Of a DNA stretch of 64,000 nt, positions 33,529 through 47,800 are shown in pieces (position 1 is the first letter of the stretch; each line of letters starts with the position of its first letter). Position numbers and translations under genes: made by a program. This DNA comes from Platycnemis pennipes (lineage: Eukaryota > Arthropoda > Insecta > Odonata > Platycnemididae): NCBI GenBank assembly GCA_933228895.1, contig OW121858.1, forward strand, positions 25,753,859 through 25,817,858, read 5' to 3'. The notes under the pieces are model-generated. The model made no database searches, had not been told where the DNA came from, and saw only the letters and a program-made list of their open reading frames with translations.

Positions 33529-36500
33529 GTAAGTCCACTTCATTAATAATATTATTCAATTGACAAGTGTTATCGTTTTCATGTATTGTTTACTCGCTTT
33601 TTGTGAGTCTGTTACTCCTGGTCGATGCTATGTTGTTTTATGTTATACCGTGACTTCCCGCCGAAAATCACGAAAGATTGTATCGAGCCTCTAGAATTTT
33701 CACGGACATTCTTCGACTCTTCTAGATGCGTCTAGAAGTTTGCCCGTTTACGTTAATTCTAGAAATTGAATTCTATTTACCTTTCGTTCTGTTTCAAATT
33801 AATATGAATCCGAAATTAGACGAAGGTTGTTTGAGAACTTGAATGTGCATTCGCGTAACTTCAGTTTCTCACTTCTTGGAATTAATTTGTTTTTCGTGTT
33901 ACTTTAGTTTCTCGAACTGTTTTCCTAACGATTGACATCTATTGCATTCACCTCGTAGTCCATTTCCGTAGTCTAATTATTAGATTTATTCACTCTTCTG
34001 GATGCGTCTAGAAGCTTGCATGATTACGTTATTCGAGAAATTGAAATTTATTTACTTTTAATTCTGTATGAAAATTAACTTGAAATAGAGATTAAACGAT
34101 CGCTCTTAATAAACTAAATTCGAAAGTTTAGTCGCGTATCTTTACTGTCAGGTTTCTTGGAATTCATTTGTTTTTTGTGGATAACGTTAGTTTCGCGAAC
34201 ATATTTCTTAACTATTGACATTGACCGCGTAGTCGATCACCATTTTAAGCCCATTTCCATTATCCAATCAATTCTCGTCCTGTATGTGACGGGAGAAAGT
34301 AGATATTACGTATTAGACGTTACTTTATTCCGTGTTAATTTAAAATGATCTAGGGTTCATGACGACAATTTTCGAATTTCGAGTCAAGAGCCGACGCGTG
34401 AGCTACTATTGTAAGATATTACTTTTTATCGATATTTCTGTTTCTTGTTACTACGGTCGAGAGACGGGTAGCACTAGAATATTGTAGAGGGAAGCAGCCT
34501 TACTGATTTACGTCAATCTTTTTGCTCGGGAAAAGCAGATACGATGTATTATATTGTCCCGTTCGCTACGTGGCGCGAGAATATATTAAGTATTTTATAT
34601 TTAGAAGGGAATGTCCGCTATTTCTCAATCAATTGAATTACTAATCACAGCGTATTTTAATTGTAAGATTACGGAGAGTGTGATTCGACTGTTACCAGAT
34701 AAGTCTCTCGTGAGATTGCAAGTGAGTTTTGTGATTCCAATCCATTTCCTCGGGCTTGTAATGACTTCCAATTTTATTTTTGTATGTGAAGAGTTTTGTT
34801 TTCGTTTGAGAGTACATTTGGATTATTGCTTTGCCTAGTATATATTCCAAAAATATTTTTTTCATATTGACAATCCACTTGTAATCCATTCCTCCGTACG
34901 TGGATGTACTCTGAAAGCCAACACCTTACGTTCTGATTTTTCCTGATAGAGGACAAGTACAATTCACTATTCGCTTTAAATCTTCGTGGATCAAGTTCAT
35001 CTTCTACGTTCTTCCCTTAAATATTTTGATTGATTGTAATTCATTTTTTAAGGGTAGTAAAATCTCTCGGTCACTATTCCTCCCTATATTTTGCATTAAT
35101 TTCGTCTTAAATATGTTATCTACATAGTACCCTGCGAGCAACTGCGAAGGTGTGTGGCAGGGGGTTAGGACTATTGCACTATTGACATTTGAGGAGCTAG
35201 ACTACTACATATACATAATACCCTACATGCCACCATAAAGGTGTGAATTCTCACTAAAAATGCTTTCTATGATATGCATAAAAAGAAGTAGTAATGCTAC
35301 ACTAGTCTATACTTTACCATTTAAAAAGAAAAATCGCACAGCAAGCATGCAAAAACATGCTGATATTTGGGTTAGCTTCGAGTTCTCATGTACGAACATG
35401 CAGCTAACTGTGCTATACATTGATTCACTCGTATTGGACATATTAGCCGCTATTCATATCCCCAATTCTACGTGGAAAAAAGGACATTTTGAATCTGTCA
35501 CTTCGGCATTAATCAATTTCTCTTATTTTTATGATATTATGGTCCAGTCTACCATAATAGTAAGTAGGTGTTCCAAAATATAATGGCAGCATATTCCAAA
35601 AAGTGGTCTAAGAAGGGAATTATATGGCTAAATTCTCGTGCATGATCGTCACAATTACCCAGTACTCCTTTGACGAATCCCAGTTTACGATTCGCCTGAT
35701 CCAATATTTCACGTAGTATATGTGTTTAACCCATGAATATATTTTTAAAGTAATTGTAGGAAATAATTTTTTGGAAATTAGTTATAAGATTAAGTCTTAG
35801 ATTAACCTGTGAGCTGAAAATGACTTTCAATTACTACATGTAAATATGTTAGATGATAACGTCACATGAAGCTAGATGGTTAGTATTTACGTAGGATTTA
35901 AGTTTTTTGTTGTAAATGGTATTTATATAAGTGTCTTTATATGTTTTTACTTTTATATATATGATATTTGAGATTATCCCGCAATTTAAAGAATAGTTGC
36001 ATTTTCTATGATGATACCCTTATTCCAGAGGTCTAATTATGTCGTACAGTGACTAAGATATTTTACGTTTTCTCCCCTTTTCTTTTTTTCAATGGATTCC
36101 CAGTTTATCGGTGTTTTGACATTGTTTTCCGAGGTTTTCAGCGAGGCTGCCATTTTAGAGAATTTCGTGGAATACGCACGCTTATTAATTCTCATGATTC
36201 GATTTCTACAGCCTACTTACTGGGACACAGCGAACATCTTCAACTAAATTTGATAGTGAAGTGGTTATCATTACTCCATTTTCCTCAAAAATACTGTAGT
36301 AAAATGCATTAATACCTTTGTTGAATTAATGCGTATTATCTTATTTAGACGGACAAGGGTGTATAGCAGGGGGTGAAGCTCACCAAACATGCACTATTGA
36401 CATGTAACTAGGATATTTAAATGAGACACAATGTCTATCACGGGGTAGGTGGGTTTTAATCGTTCACAAAGCACCCCTATTCTGATTTCATTTTCAACCA

Positions 36501-36739
36501 GTGTCTTAGTATTTTGGCAGGCTTTTTGTCTAAAAGATTTGTATTTTACAATGACAGAAATTGGTAAAAAAAATTATATCCACTAACTTATTCTTCACAA
36601 TTGTCTTTGGATTAGTTAAAGAATTGGGATTTGGACAACCATTTTAAAATAATAAACAATGTTGGTATTTCCTCTGAACATTGTTACATTGTTTTGACGA
36701 CACGTTTAATTTAATCCAATTTGTACTCTCTCGTAGCAG

Positions 36740-36932
36740 GATATGATGCTATTCATACGAGTGGAAGGTCCCTTTCTGGATGGGGTCGAGGTTAAGGGTG
36801 AGGAATCTTCGTTACTGCCCGAGACAGAAGAACAGGAAGAGGTCTCGTACAGGAGGACAAACATTGGTTTGCTGATGGCTTCCCAGTGTTGTGGTAAAAC
36901 TAACTTTTGTTTCAGGATCTGCGATAACAAAG
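36740..36932 (+). other. Candidate exon, A' copy
   Basis: Identical to 6507-6699, open in one frame throughout, with flanking AG and GTAAAT. Confidence 0.3.
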
Positions 36933-37132
36933 GTAAATCAGAGCATTTTTAAAAAGAGAGTGAAACTTGCGTGTTCGCTATTATCTTGGTTTTCTTGTCT
37001 TCGTCATTGGAGCCAATTGCTCTTATTTCCAGACATGATCATGTACTGGTAAAATGTGAAGGTATTTCGGTAAATCAAAGCTTGATAATTGATGTGAAGG
37101 CCTCGGTGAATGATGTATGGGCCCAGACGTAC

Positions 37133-37184
37133 GGGAGGACTGGTCCTCCCAACTATATAAGGCAACTGGCCAATCGCCATGTCA
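37133..37184 (+). promoter_or_regulatory. Palindrome plus TATA core-promoter candidate, A' copy
   Basis: Same inverted repeat, TATATAA and TCAATA arrangement as at 6900-6951. Confidence 0.3.
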
Positions 37185-40100
37185 ATAGCGAGTCGACTCT
37201 AGGCAGGAAAATGTGTGCATTCTGTGAATTTTATATGTTGTTAATAGGTTGTGATTGATTTGTTGGTCATTTATTCTTGTCTGTGTTATTTTTTTGTGGC
37301 TCAATTTAATTCTTTTACTGTAACTGCTTTCTGATGAATGTTTTTATCTTATATGTAGTTTTTTCAGGTATATATTCTGGCATAATCCTTGTTGTGTATT
37401 ATGTGAAGTCCTGAATGTTTTTTTGGTGTTTTTTCTCGTGTGTTTTGATAGTGCTTATTTACCTGGGGTGATTAATGTGATTTGCGAAAAATGGTCTAAT
37501 CATGTATGCTGTTTTATTCAGATTCTTTCACAGATGAGCAGTATCCATGGAGAACGCCCCATGCAGAGTAGGGGGTAGGAATAGTTAGTCAGTGTAGAGC
37601 CTTTTCCGGCCATTATGGCCCATCGTATCAATCCGTTAGCGTTGAGTTAGTCACGGGATTAATATAAGTCTTTGTGGATGTAGAGCTTGCTCTAGATTTC
37701 AATCTCAAAATTCATGGAATTGGTTCGCCAGTTACCGAGTACATCCAAGGTGTCGCTTAGTTTCTGAGCGGCCATTCCTAGCATTCTTTATAAAATGCAC
37801 TTTAAGCTATATCTTTTAAATGTGAGCAGCTTTACATTCAATCTATTTCATTTGTTGTTTATCATGTTAACTAACCCGCTCTCTCCTTAGGTAACTCCAC
37901 AACGCCCCGGCCTGCCAGAGGGTAGGATATGTAGTCAGTTTCCAGTACTTTGAGTCAAAGGCCCTTCTGGCCCGTCGTAACTTTAGGGTAGCTAGGATTT
38001 GTGTTTAGCTTATAGTTTTATTTTGTGAATGTTGAGCTTGCTCTAGATTTCAATCTCAAAATTCATGGAATTGGTTCGTCAGTTCCCAGGTACACCCTGG
38101 GTGTTACTTAGTTTCTGAGCGGCCATTCCTAGCATTTTTATAAGATGCAGTTTCGGCTATCTCCTTAAAATGTGAGCAGCTTTACATTCAATCTTTTTCA
38201 TTTGTTGTTCATCATGTTCACTTACCCGCTCTCTCCTTAGTTAGTGTAGTGTGTTGGTGTATGTGAGTAAAGAAGAAAGTGTTTTGTGTAAACCAGGAAA
38301 GAGAAGACGGTGAGTGTGGTGTCAGTGTGGTGTTTAGTGTGGTGTTTAGTGTGGTGTTTAGTGTGGTGTCAGTGTGGTGTTAGTGAGTGCCGATTTCATC
38401 ATTGGGCAGCATCAAGAGGACTATGGAGACTAGTGTATTGAATTTTATATAAATAAATTATTGTATGTATTGGTTTCCTATTTCTCCACCTATAGCCTTC
38501 CCATAGCATCGTAGTGGCAGCAGAGCGGAAATAAAGGAGAGAGCAACCGCAAATGACAACGAGGATAAAGGTTTGTTATGTGAGTTTTGAGTTTAGTTTA
38601 CTACTTTTTTTTCTAGCAACTAGCAACTTTTTTTCACTATTCATTTTTCTATTTATTTCTGATGTATATTTGGTTAAATTATAAATTTATGTTTAGCACT
38701 TATAGTGAGTATGGGTTTGTGTATCGGTCGTTTGACCCGGGTCAATCCAGGTTTGGTCGTTCAACTCGTCGGTTTTGCCTCGTGCACGGGCTCTTAGTGA
38801 TATAATTAGGCAGGAATCACTCTCTCAGCGACATCATGCGCTACCAAGCCATTTATATTTTTGGATTATTCTATGTGTGTACGAATTTATGCCACTGTTA
38901 CTTTGTTCAATTTTTGACGGTTTTTTAAACTTCCTTATTACAGGTTTCTCGATTTTCATTTTACAGGTTTCCTCCTCATTTATGTAACTTACTTTTTCAG
39001 GTACATGTATGAATGATTTGTTTGAGTGAGTATTTCGTTTACTGGTGGATGAATGATGATGAACAGGGTCAGCGCCGATAGGTATGCGAATGGAATAGGT
39101 AGGCGTAGGGTATATGTAGGCATTAGATTTAGTTTATAAGGTGGTTTGGGTGTTAGATCGGGAGAATAGGGCTTAATGACATTGCTAGGTGTACTTACTT
39201 TTGTAGTTCGTAGTCCACACTTGATCTTCTCGTCCCCCTTGCCCTGGCCCTGGGAGTGAATGCGTGGAATATGCCTCTGCGCAGCCCGGAGGGGAACGCA
39301 GGGGGAAACGCCACGTTAAATAAAGGTTAACGAGCCGGCGGCGCGACCTCCTGGGTTCGGCTTGGAATAGCGCCATTTTTGTGTATGTTGTGCGAATGAT
39401 TAACAATAATAATAGCACCCTTTTAATCTAATCGTCAAAATATTGTTACGACACAAATTTGAGATTTTTTGTGGATTTTTTTGTTATCCAAGAATATACA
39501 ATCGTACCAGATTGTGGCTGAGTAGTATATTTATATATTTCGTGCCAAGAAGTCTACTTTATGAATAATGCCCTCTGCCGCCCCTACATTATTCCTACAT
39601 ATGGCTTTATTGTCGCTGTGGGTGTTTTCATAAAATTATTATTCGGCCATTGTGATAATTTTGACCCCTAGGCTTAGTAAGGAATCCCCGCCAGGCTTAA
39701 ATTTATATTTTTAATGTCGTAAAACTCTTTCCCTTCACCTTGTTTCATCTTAATCAGTGACCTTGCATTCTGCGAAGTTTTCTGCTTCAAGCGTCCGTGT
39801 GAATTGTGTAGCCTTAATTGCAAGCGCCAAAACCTGTCGTCCGTTTGCAAGCCGACTTTTTATGTATACTTTTTGATATTCTATGAGTATTCCCGTCTCA
39901 TGATTTACGATTTCGATCACCCTGTTTCTGTTGGTTGACGATTTTCTTTTGTTTTTGTACAGAATTTTCCGAAACGTTTTTATCTTTAAATTATTTTCCC
40001 CCTTTTTCCCTTTTATTATGATCTGGATATTATCTCCAGTGGACTCTGTATTTATGCGTGCGTCAGGTCATTATGTGTTACATATACATTCCTGAGTGAT

Positions 40101-43100
40101 TTTTCAGTTCCAATTCTCACCTGGACGTTAGTTGAAATAGGTAAACCCGTTTACATTGAATTGTGTAAAGGGGAACTTTTGGCTAGACGACATTATCTCA
40201 TCTATACTAATTTTGTAAACAGCATAACTGCTGCCCTTTTTTAAAAATGTATGAGTGTAGAGCAAGTCAATCATAATCTATTGAAATGTGTTATTTTCTC
40301 GAATCTCAATTTTTTTTAATCCAGCTTTTGATTTGGCGATTAAATACAAAATTAAGTTTTCAAAAGTGGCTGTTATCTACTGTGATGCTAATTTTATTCC
40401 TTCATTTTAAAATTGTATTTTCTTTAATCCTTACTAAATGTGACTTCATTTTATTCTTTGGAATGAACGTCTTGTCACTATTAAGGACATGGAACGACTC
40501 CATTGCGTTGAAATTATTTCTTTATTGGAATAACGTTTTGAAAAAAATATTCTCGAAATATTAACTTGCGAGGCGATAATCACAAACAGTTTTTATCTTT
40601 GCAGTGGAACTGTGTAATTTTTAGAACTTTCGCCTACTGTATATAACTTCATTACTCTATACTTTGTATTTAACTCAATGTTTTATCATTACCACGATGA
40701 CTATGTGTTACTCCTTAGAATATGCTGTTGTCGTTCATATAACTTTTCTTCTGTTTTTACGTGTTTATTTCTTATTAATTTATCGGCTTGTCTTATTTTT
40801 TACCGTATTGTGCGGAGCGTTGTTAGACGCATGCGCCCCAACATTTCGTAAATAGAGAGTCATAAATTGAGCTCATGTGTTCTTGCAAATATATTTTAAT
40901 TCTACGCGTAGTGATATGTTAAGTGATTTCCGCATTCGGCATGTAAAGTAATAATCATATAATATTATTATCATCATAGACTTAGGTTTATCTGATACCC
41001 AAAGGACATATTAAATTTCCATTACTTAGGTTGACGCAGGATGAAGTAAAAATGTCGTATTTATTCCAGTATATTGGCTATTCATACCAGACCTAAAATA
41101 TGTATTGAGGAGCTATAAGTTGAGAATAAAACATGATGGTGGAGTTATACGGAAATGCGATTCCCTATCAAATGTAAATTTTGTCATAATTTTTCAAACA
41201 AAATATTTCATGGAATCCTTTTTTCCCCTGGTACAAAAACGTCCCATTTACTAAGAATCTTCAATGGATGGTGTTAATTTACAGATTCGTTTTGAAAAAT
41301 TTTAACTTAAAATTAGCTTTATTCAGTTGTAGATTTTCATGTGGGTTCACAAACATTCGATTTAATTTGCAATAAAGCACGCTTTCCCCCTTCTCCTGTG
41401 CTCATCTGAGATCAGATTATTTATGTAATGATGCATTTAATTTATAGTCATATGTTATTGTCTGATTCAAAACTTGCGTGCAAACGATATTGTCGGTTTG
41501 CGTATTTTTTACTGAAGTTTTTTATCTTTTAAATTTGTTATGTTATTTGTCAATGTTCACTTTTTTGTCTCAAATATTCGTTGTTATTTTCAATAAAGTA
41601 AGCTTTCACCCTTTTCCGATTCTCATCTGAGAGTATTATTTGAGGCATGATTCATATTCTTTATTGTAATATATTACTGTCTCATTCAAAATATACATAC
41701 ACGAAATGGCGTTCATTTACAAATATTGGGTTTTAAAATTTGTTTGTTCATTTTTTTAATGTTCACTTTGTATACTTTGAATGTTGTTTGCAATAAACTA
41801 TGCTTTTACTATTCCTAAGCTCCTATCAGATTATATTATCTGTGGCATGATTCCTTTTCTTTATGCTCAATATGTATTTGTTTGGTTCAAAATTTACATG
41901 CATGTGATCATGTTGATTCTCATTGTCTGTATTGTAAATTAAATTTTTTTTATTTGTCGATTTTCACTATTTTGTCACAAACGATCAATGTTAATTTCAT
42001 TAAATTACCCTTTCGCTCTTTCCAAATTGTATGTATCCTATCGTTCATTGTTATATGATACTGCCTGATTCAAAATATACAAAGATGAGATCGTGTTAAT
42101 TTTACAATTTATATTGAAATTGGTCTTAAAATTGGTTTTGTTCATGTGTCAATGTTCACTTTAGAATGACAAACATTCAATGTTGTTTGCAATAAAATAC
42201 TCTCTCCCCTTTTCCTAAGCTCATGTTTGGTTCGATTTATTGAGGTATGATTCCAATTGTTTATTGTTACGTGATAATGTCTGATTATAAATTTAGATGC
42301 ATGAGATCGTGTTAATTTTACAATTTTGTATGGTTACAAAAATTTTTTAATTGTTACTTTTTTATTTGTCGATGTTCACTTTTTTCGCAGAAAACATTCA
42401 GTGTTATTTGCAATAAAGAAAGCTTTTGCCCTTTTCCTCACTTATCTTTGTATATTATTTACGTTTAAGCATTTAATAGGTTCACACTAATAGATATTAA
42501 ACCTAGGTGAAGATGTAATCTCTCCCGTTTTTTACAATTTCTTTTTTCTATTTGCGATAGAATTTTTATTTTCCTTTCTTTTTACGTTTGGTTTTTGGTC
42601 TTTTGCATTTTTTTGTAGTCAAGGCTTCAAATAGCTGTTCTCTATTTTTTTTGTGCATTGAAAAATAATCGTTTAGAGAAAAAAAATATATATATATATA
42701 TATTTTTCTTTTTTATTATTTTTTGAAGTAAAAGGATGTCAATCCACATTTCAATGTTTTGTTTTATATTTTTTGTGAAAAGTTTCGTATTGCGTTTTTC
42801 GACCAATATAGTGCGTAAGTATAGCTTAGTTATTCATATTCCTTTTTCATTCAACGATCATGAAACTAGTGCAGTAACAATTTTGTTCAAGAACGTCTCA
42901 TACTTAATTTTAGCAATTTATTAAAGACACTTCGTCGTGGCATGACGTCACGGCACGGTATCACAATTAGCGGTGTTCATCTGTTGCGCGTAGAAGTAAG
43001 TTGATTAATGATTACTTGGCGAAGATGTGTTATGTATTTATCTCTTTTGTTTAATGCAATAAATTAAATTATTTAAATTCCTTATAATAGCAGTATTGAT

Positions 43101-43382
43101 GGTAGCAATAAAATGAATAATAAACGACCTTACATGAATACTCCGTGAATATCTGCTCCATTAAAGCGACAGCTATTTTTCTTATTTTTTGTTCTTATTA
43201 AAAACGCCCATGTAAGATTTAATGAGATCACACCTTAAATCTCTGTTGAGATAAAGCAATCGCTATCTTTCTTTGAGAAGACAGCCACCACATTAGGGAG
43301 CCGACCAATGACAAATTGTGCTGTTTTAATTTTTCTTTGTGTCATTTTTCGAAACGCTTGTGAGTTAAAAACGAAACATTTT

Positions 43383-44178
43383 AAGGTCGTTGTACACGGT
43401 ACAATTTCTTCTACCATAAACGGCGAGATTGGACCAATAAATTGTACAAGAAGTTGGAATTGACGGTCGTATACGATCAAAACATTGCATGCAATTTGTT
43501 TAGCCAATAACATGCGCAGATATCGTTTTCTGTCGAACAGCTGAATCGCAATATCCGAAGACGATAGTATCTTGAAAATACTGCCATAGTTACTGGGTTA
43601 CAGTTATTTGCTACCATTAATCCTATTATTAATAAAATGAAATTATACGATTGGTGACTTGCACTCTTTCATCGGCTCATGAAACCCATAATTTATCCTC
43701 ATGGCATCATGTTTATGCTCGTTGCATGTATTTATTTTTGGTTCAATAACGTCATATTAATTTCATTAGGGTTTAATGATTCCCAGTGTGTCCAACTCAT
43801 CTTTTGAGAAATAGAACACTTCCGACGCGAACAACGAATATCACGATATGGAAGTAACAAAGAACTTCATAATATGGCAGCAACAAAGAATATCACGATA
43901 TGTACAACAAAAATGGAAGTTTTGCCACGCTTATAGGAATAAAAGTGATCGCAAACACATGAACACCAACCTTACGAATTATAATAAACGTACGCAGTAC
44001 TACCGTCACACGTCATGCACAGAAGCTACGGAGTGGATCTTTGAAATGGTTTCATCCAATAATACACAGCATGATCTAATTTCTTGTACATGAAATTGTA
44101 CGAACACCTCGTACACGATACAATTTGCGCACATGTACAAGGTCTTGTACAAGAAATTGTACACTGTACAACTGCCTT
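43383..44178. mobile_element. MITE-like TIR element, A' copy
   Basis: Counterpart of 13150-13945, with the same inverted ends and internal frame. Confidence 0.5.
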
Positions 44179-44363
44179 TAGGCTTGTGTGCACGTATAGC
44201 CTTTTTCGGGCAAACAGGGAATCCCGAAATTTGTTTCGTGTGTTGATCGAAAATCTAGGAAATAAGGTGAAAATAAGAAAACGTTGCTTTTATTGCCGTA
44301 AAAGTATGGGATTGGGCACTTTACAGTGATTCCGTAAAGTATTCGAAAGAAAAAAGAAATGCA

Positions 44364-44439
44364 CGCACAAGGCCCCGAACCCACGCCCGCGGATTAGAAG
44401 TGTCTGAGGAGGTGCCTTGACCCACACGGCCACGGCAAG
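44364..44439 (-). repeat. tRNA-Arg-like SINE fragment, A' copy
   Basis: Counterpart of 14131-14206. Minus-strand A- and B-box-like motifs and a following T6 run are present. Confidence 0.5.
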
Positions 44440-44680
44440 TTTTGCAATCAATGTGTGCAATACAATGAATTTTGAAGGAAGGACAATTTTTCAGTAGCGT
44501 TTGTCTGGCGAACCCGGGTCTATGCTTTTTTCCCGCAACCCCTCTGTAGTTCCAGAAAATAGTTTCGTCATTTGGGTCCCGAACATCAGTATCGCGATGA
44601 CTCCTTGTAAAGCAGCGTTCACACGTAGCAGTTGACTGCTATGTCGGTCGCGAGATGCGCGGTGTAACGATATATTGCTA

Positions 44681-44849
44681 TAAGTGCTTATGATGCGTCT
44701 GAACCAATTTCTATGCAGCCTACAGCCGCTAGTTAGGCGTTGTCATAAGAAATAAGCTTCGTCATTCTAGACACAGGGAGTAAAGTGAAGAAGCAGGAGT
44801 CATTGCGAAACACTCAACGACCTTCTTCCAAGAACGAAGCGATTCCTCG
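44681..44849. other. 169-bp A'-to-B' spacer
   Basis: Counterpart of 14448-14616, with at least one substitution (CTTATG here, CTTTTG there). No gene is seen. Confidence 0.75.
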
Positions 44850-47800
44850 CCTTAGTTCCTTCTTTTGTTCGTACGAGGCAACGACACGATCCAGAACAGC
44901 TGATCAGCGGAGTAGGATTACTTGCGAGAAAGCTCGGTGTTGTTTCCGTATTGTAATAAGAAGCTGATTGTCGTATTAAGTCTTTTGCAAGAATTTTCTG
45001 CTTGTGTTACAGTGAGTGAGTGATAATGTGTTAGGTTGGCAACGTTCTCATGATGAGGATTATCGTGAACGTGAATTATTCCCGTGAATATTAACTTGGT
45101 CACCAAATCCTGACCCCAAAGATGCCCATTTAGTAGATCGAATCTCTTCAAGATGTTATTACCTAACAAGAAGTTATCCAGCGTAATTCGTGTGAGAGTG
45201 TTTGTCGATAACCGAGCAGTGTTCCATGCTCCAAAATAACCGCGCAATTGAAATGTGAATGGTAGTGATTGATCTGCATGAATCACAGGGATGAGTGACA
45301 AAGTTGTATTGTGACTTGTTCGCGTGCCTTGTGGTTTTTAGGTTCCTTTCCAAGAAGAATTATAACTGTAAATCCTTGCAGTGATCCTACTACCCTTGCT
45401 GTAATGACGGAATACAGGTCTTCGAGTTCCCGTGAAGGTAAGCAATCGCTTTTTTTGTTTCCATTTCCCCTGTTTATGTAGCTACGTACGTTCGAATGTT
45501 ATTTCCGTTGCTGTAGTATTCTGCGAGCGATGCCGACGAATTTCGTTGTTGTTTTAGGCAGTTAAGGAATGTGACAATTTGCAAGGGTTAATCTTTGTTG
45601 GAATTCAAGGTAGATACGATTCATTCAAATATTAGATCCTATAGTATCCGGAAAGCAACTAGAAAGGGGTTTGGCAGGGGTTTCCAGTAGTTTTATTTAA
45701 GAGTATCTTTCATCTGATTACTAACCATAGCAGAGGAAAATGAAACTACAACTTGAAAGTCGATGTGCATGTTAATCTGATATTAGTTTAAATGCAACTA
45801 TATCAATAATTGTAATATATCTGGCAATGCAAACAGAATTCAGGTGACAGTCTATTTGGTATATTATCACTTTTTGCCGCCAAAAGGAGTAGTTAACGGA
45901 CGTAATGCAGATGGCGCTATTGATTAAATTTGAGTAAACTATTCTCGGAAAAAGAATCTAGTTGCAATTATAGGCAATTGTCAATTTCCATAACGCATAT
46001 CCAGCAATAATATAAGCAAGAGAAATTTAAATACCCAAATTATTAAGCGGATTCGAAATTATTAATCATAACGATGTTGCTCTATGGTGACTGGTCCGGT
46101 ATCGGTGACGTCACGCCTGACCGTGACGTTCAATCACGTGATCAGACGTCAGGTGTTCAGTATTCGTCGTGACGCGGTAACAGGAAGACAGGTGAGTTTT
46201 CAGCCGCAATTCAAGAAACTTTTACTTTGTTTCAATCTCCATTGTTCACGTCAGTTGAGCTTTATTCACGCATAATTTGCCACGCAAGAGGTCCTTGTAT
46301 AATATCTTCAACTTTCAATCAATTTTTATGTGACGGGTTCAGTCAAAACACTCCTCCTCGTTGATGAACGCTATAGAAAATTGTGTTTAAGTTAACCCAC
46401 TTAAAGTTACTTTGTTTCTTAACTGACCAGATAACGCATTACTTTTCCAGGGTGTAGCTAAGCCCTTGAACTACATTAACGATACTCTGTTGCTGTTGAA
46501 CGGAGTTAACTACTCGCTTCAGCTGTTAAAAGAGGAGGAGAACTAAACAATAGGAGTGAATTCTTTTTCATGCAGTATTTTATTCTTTCTAGAGCTATTA
46601 ATAAGATAATTCCAGTGACCAATACTATTAACGTTCATCTATTTTGAAATTACTTTAAAAGGGAACTCAGAAACAAATCGTAACTTACTTTTCTGGATGT
46701 ACAAAGATTAGAGATATATTTCGATAGCTATGCAGTGTACTTTACTACATTTGAAATTCTTGCTTTCCTTAGTGATTCACTCCTGTATATATGTCGATTA
46801 AATCTTTTCCCGTTGATTGATGGGTAATTACAGCAGCAGTGCGCCAAAATTTGTGGTGTTGTCTGTTAATGGTTTGAATTTTTTGCAGGAAGGATTTATT
46901 CGAGTTGCGTGCCACCTAAACCTGGATATTCGTCATCGATCACGTGACAATTCGTGAGGGACATCTGGGAGACTTCCAGTAACATGCCTTGAGGAACGCT
47001 CTCTTTTGTGGGTTGATATGGTAAGTCCACTTCATTAATAATATTATTCAATTGACAAGTGTTATCGTTTTCATGTATTGTTTACTCGCTTTTTGTGAGT
47101 CTGTTACTCCTGGTCGATGCTATGTTGTTTTATGTTATACCGTGACTTCCCGCCGAAAATCACGAAAGATTGTATCGAGCCTCTAGAATTTTCACTGACA
47201 TTCTTCGACTCTTCTAGATGCGTCTAGAAGTTTGCCCGTTTACGTTAATTCTAGAAATTGAATTCTATTTTCCTTTCGTTCTGTTTCAAATTAATATGAA
47301 TCCGAAATTAGACGAAGGTTGTTTGAGAACTTGAATGTGCATTCGCGTAACTTCACTTTCTCACTTCTTTGAATTAATTTGTTTTTCGTGTTACTTTAGT
47401 TTCTCGAACTGTTTTCCTAACGATTGACATCTATTGCATTCACCTCGTAGTCCATTTCCGTAGTCTAATTATTAGATTTATTCACTCTTCTGGATGCGTC
47501 TAGAAGCTTGCATGATTACGTTATTCGAGAAATTGAAATTTATTTACTTTTAATTCTGTATGAAAATTAACTTGAAATAGAGATTAAACGATCGCTCTTA
47601 ATAAACTAAATTCGAAAGTTAAGTCGCGTATCTTTACTGTCAGGTTTCTTGGAATTCATTTGTTTTTTGTGGATAACGTTAGTTTCGCGAACATATTTCT
47701 TAACTATTGACATTGACCGCGTAGTCGATCACCATTTTAAGCCCATTTCCATTATCCAATCAATTCTCGTCCTGTATGTGACGGGAGAAAGTAGATATTA

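Larger units (their letters stand above)
31116..44680. repeat. Monomer A' (second A copy)
   Basis: Same as 883-14447 shifted by 30,233 bp. All places compared, including the TA microsatellite and the minisatellite, agree in sequence and length up to 44664; the first difference is T at 44665 versus G at 14432. Sub-features keep their relative positions: hairpin block 32543-32801, exon-like 33397-33528 and 36740-36932, 348-bp duplication 37543-38240, minisatellite 38314-38383, ~205-bp repeats 41323-42433, TIR element 43383-44178. Confidence 0.9.
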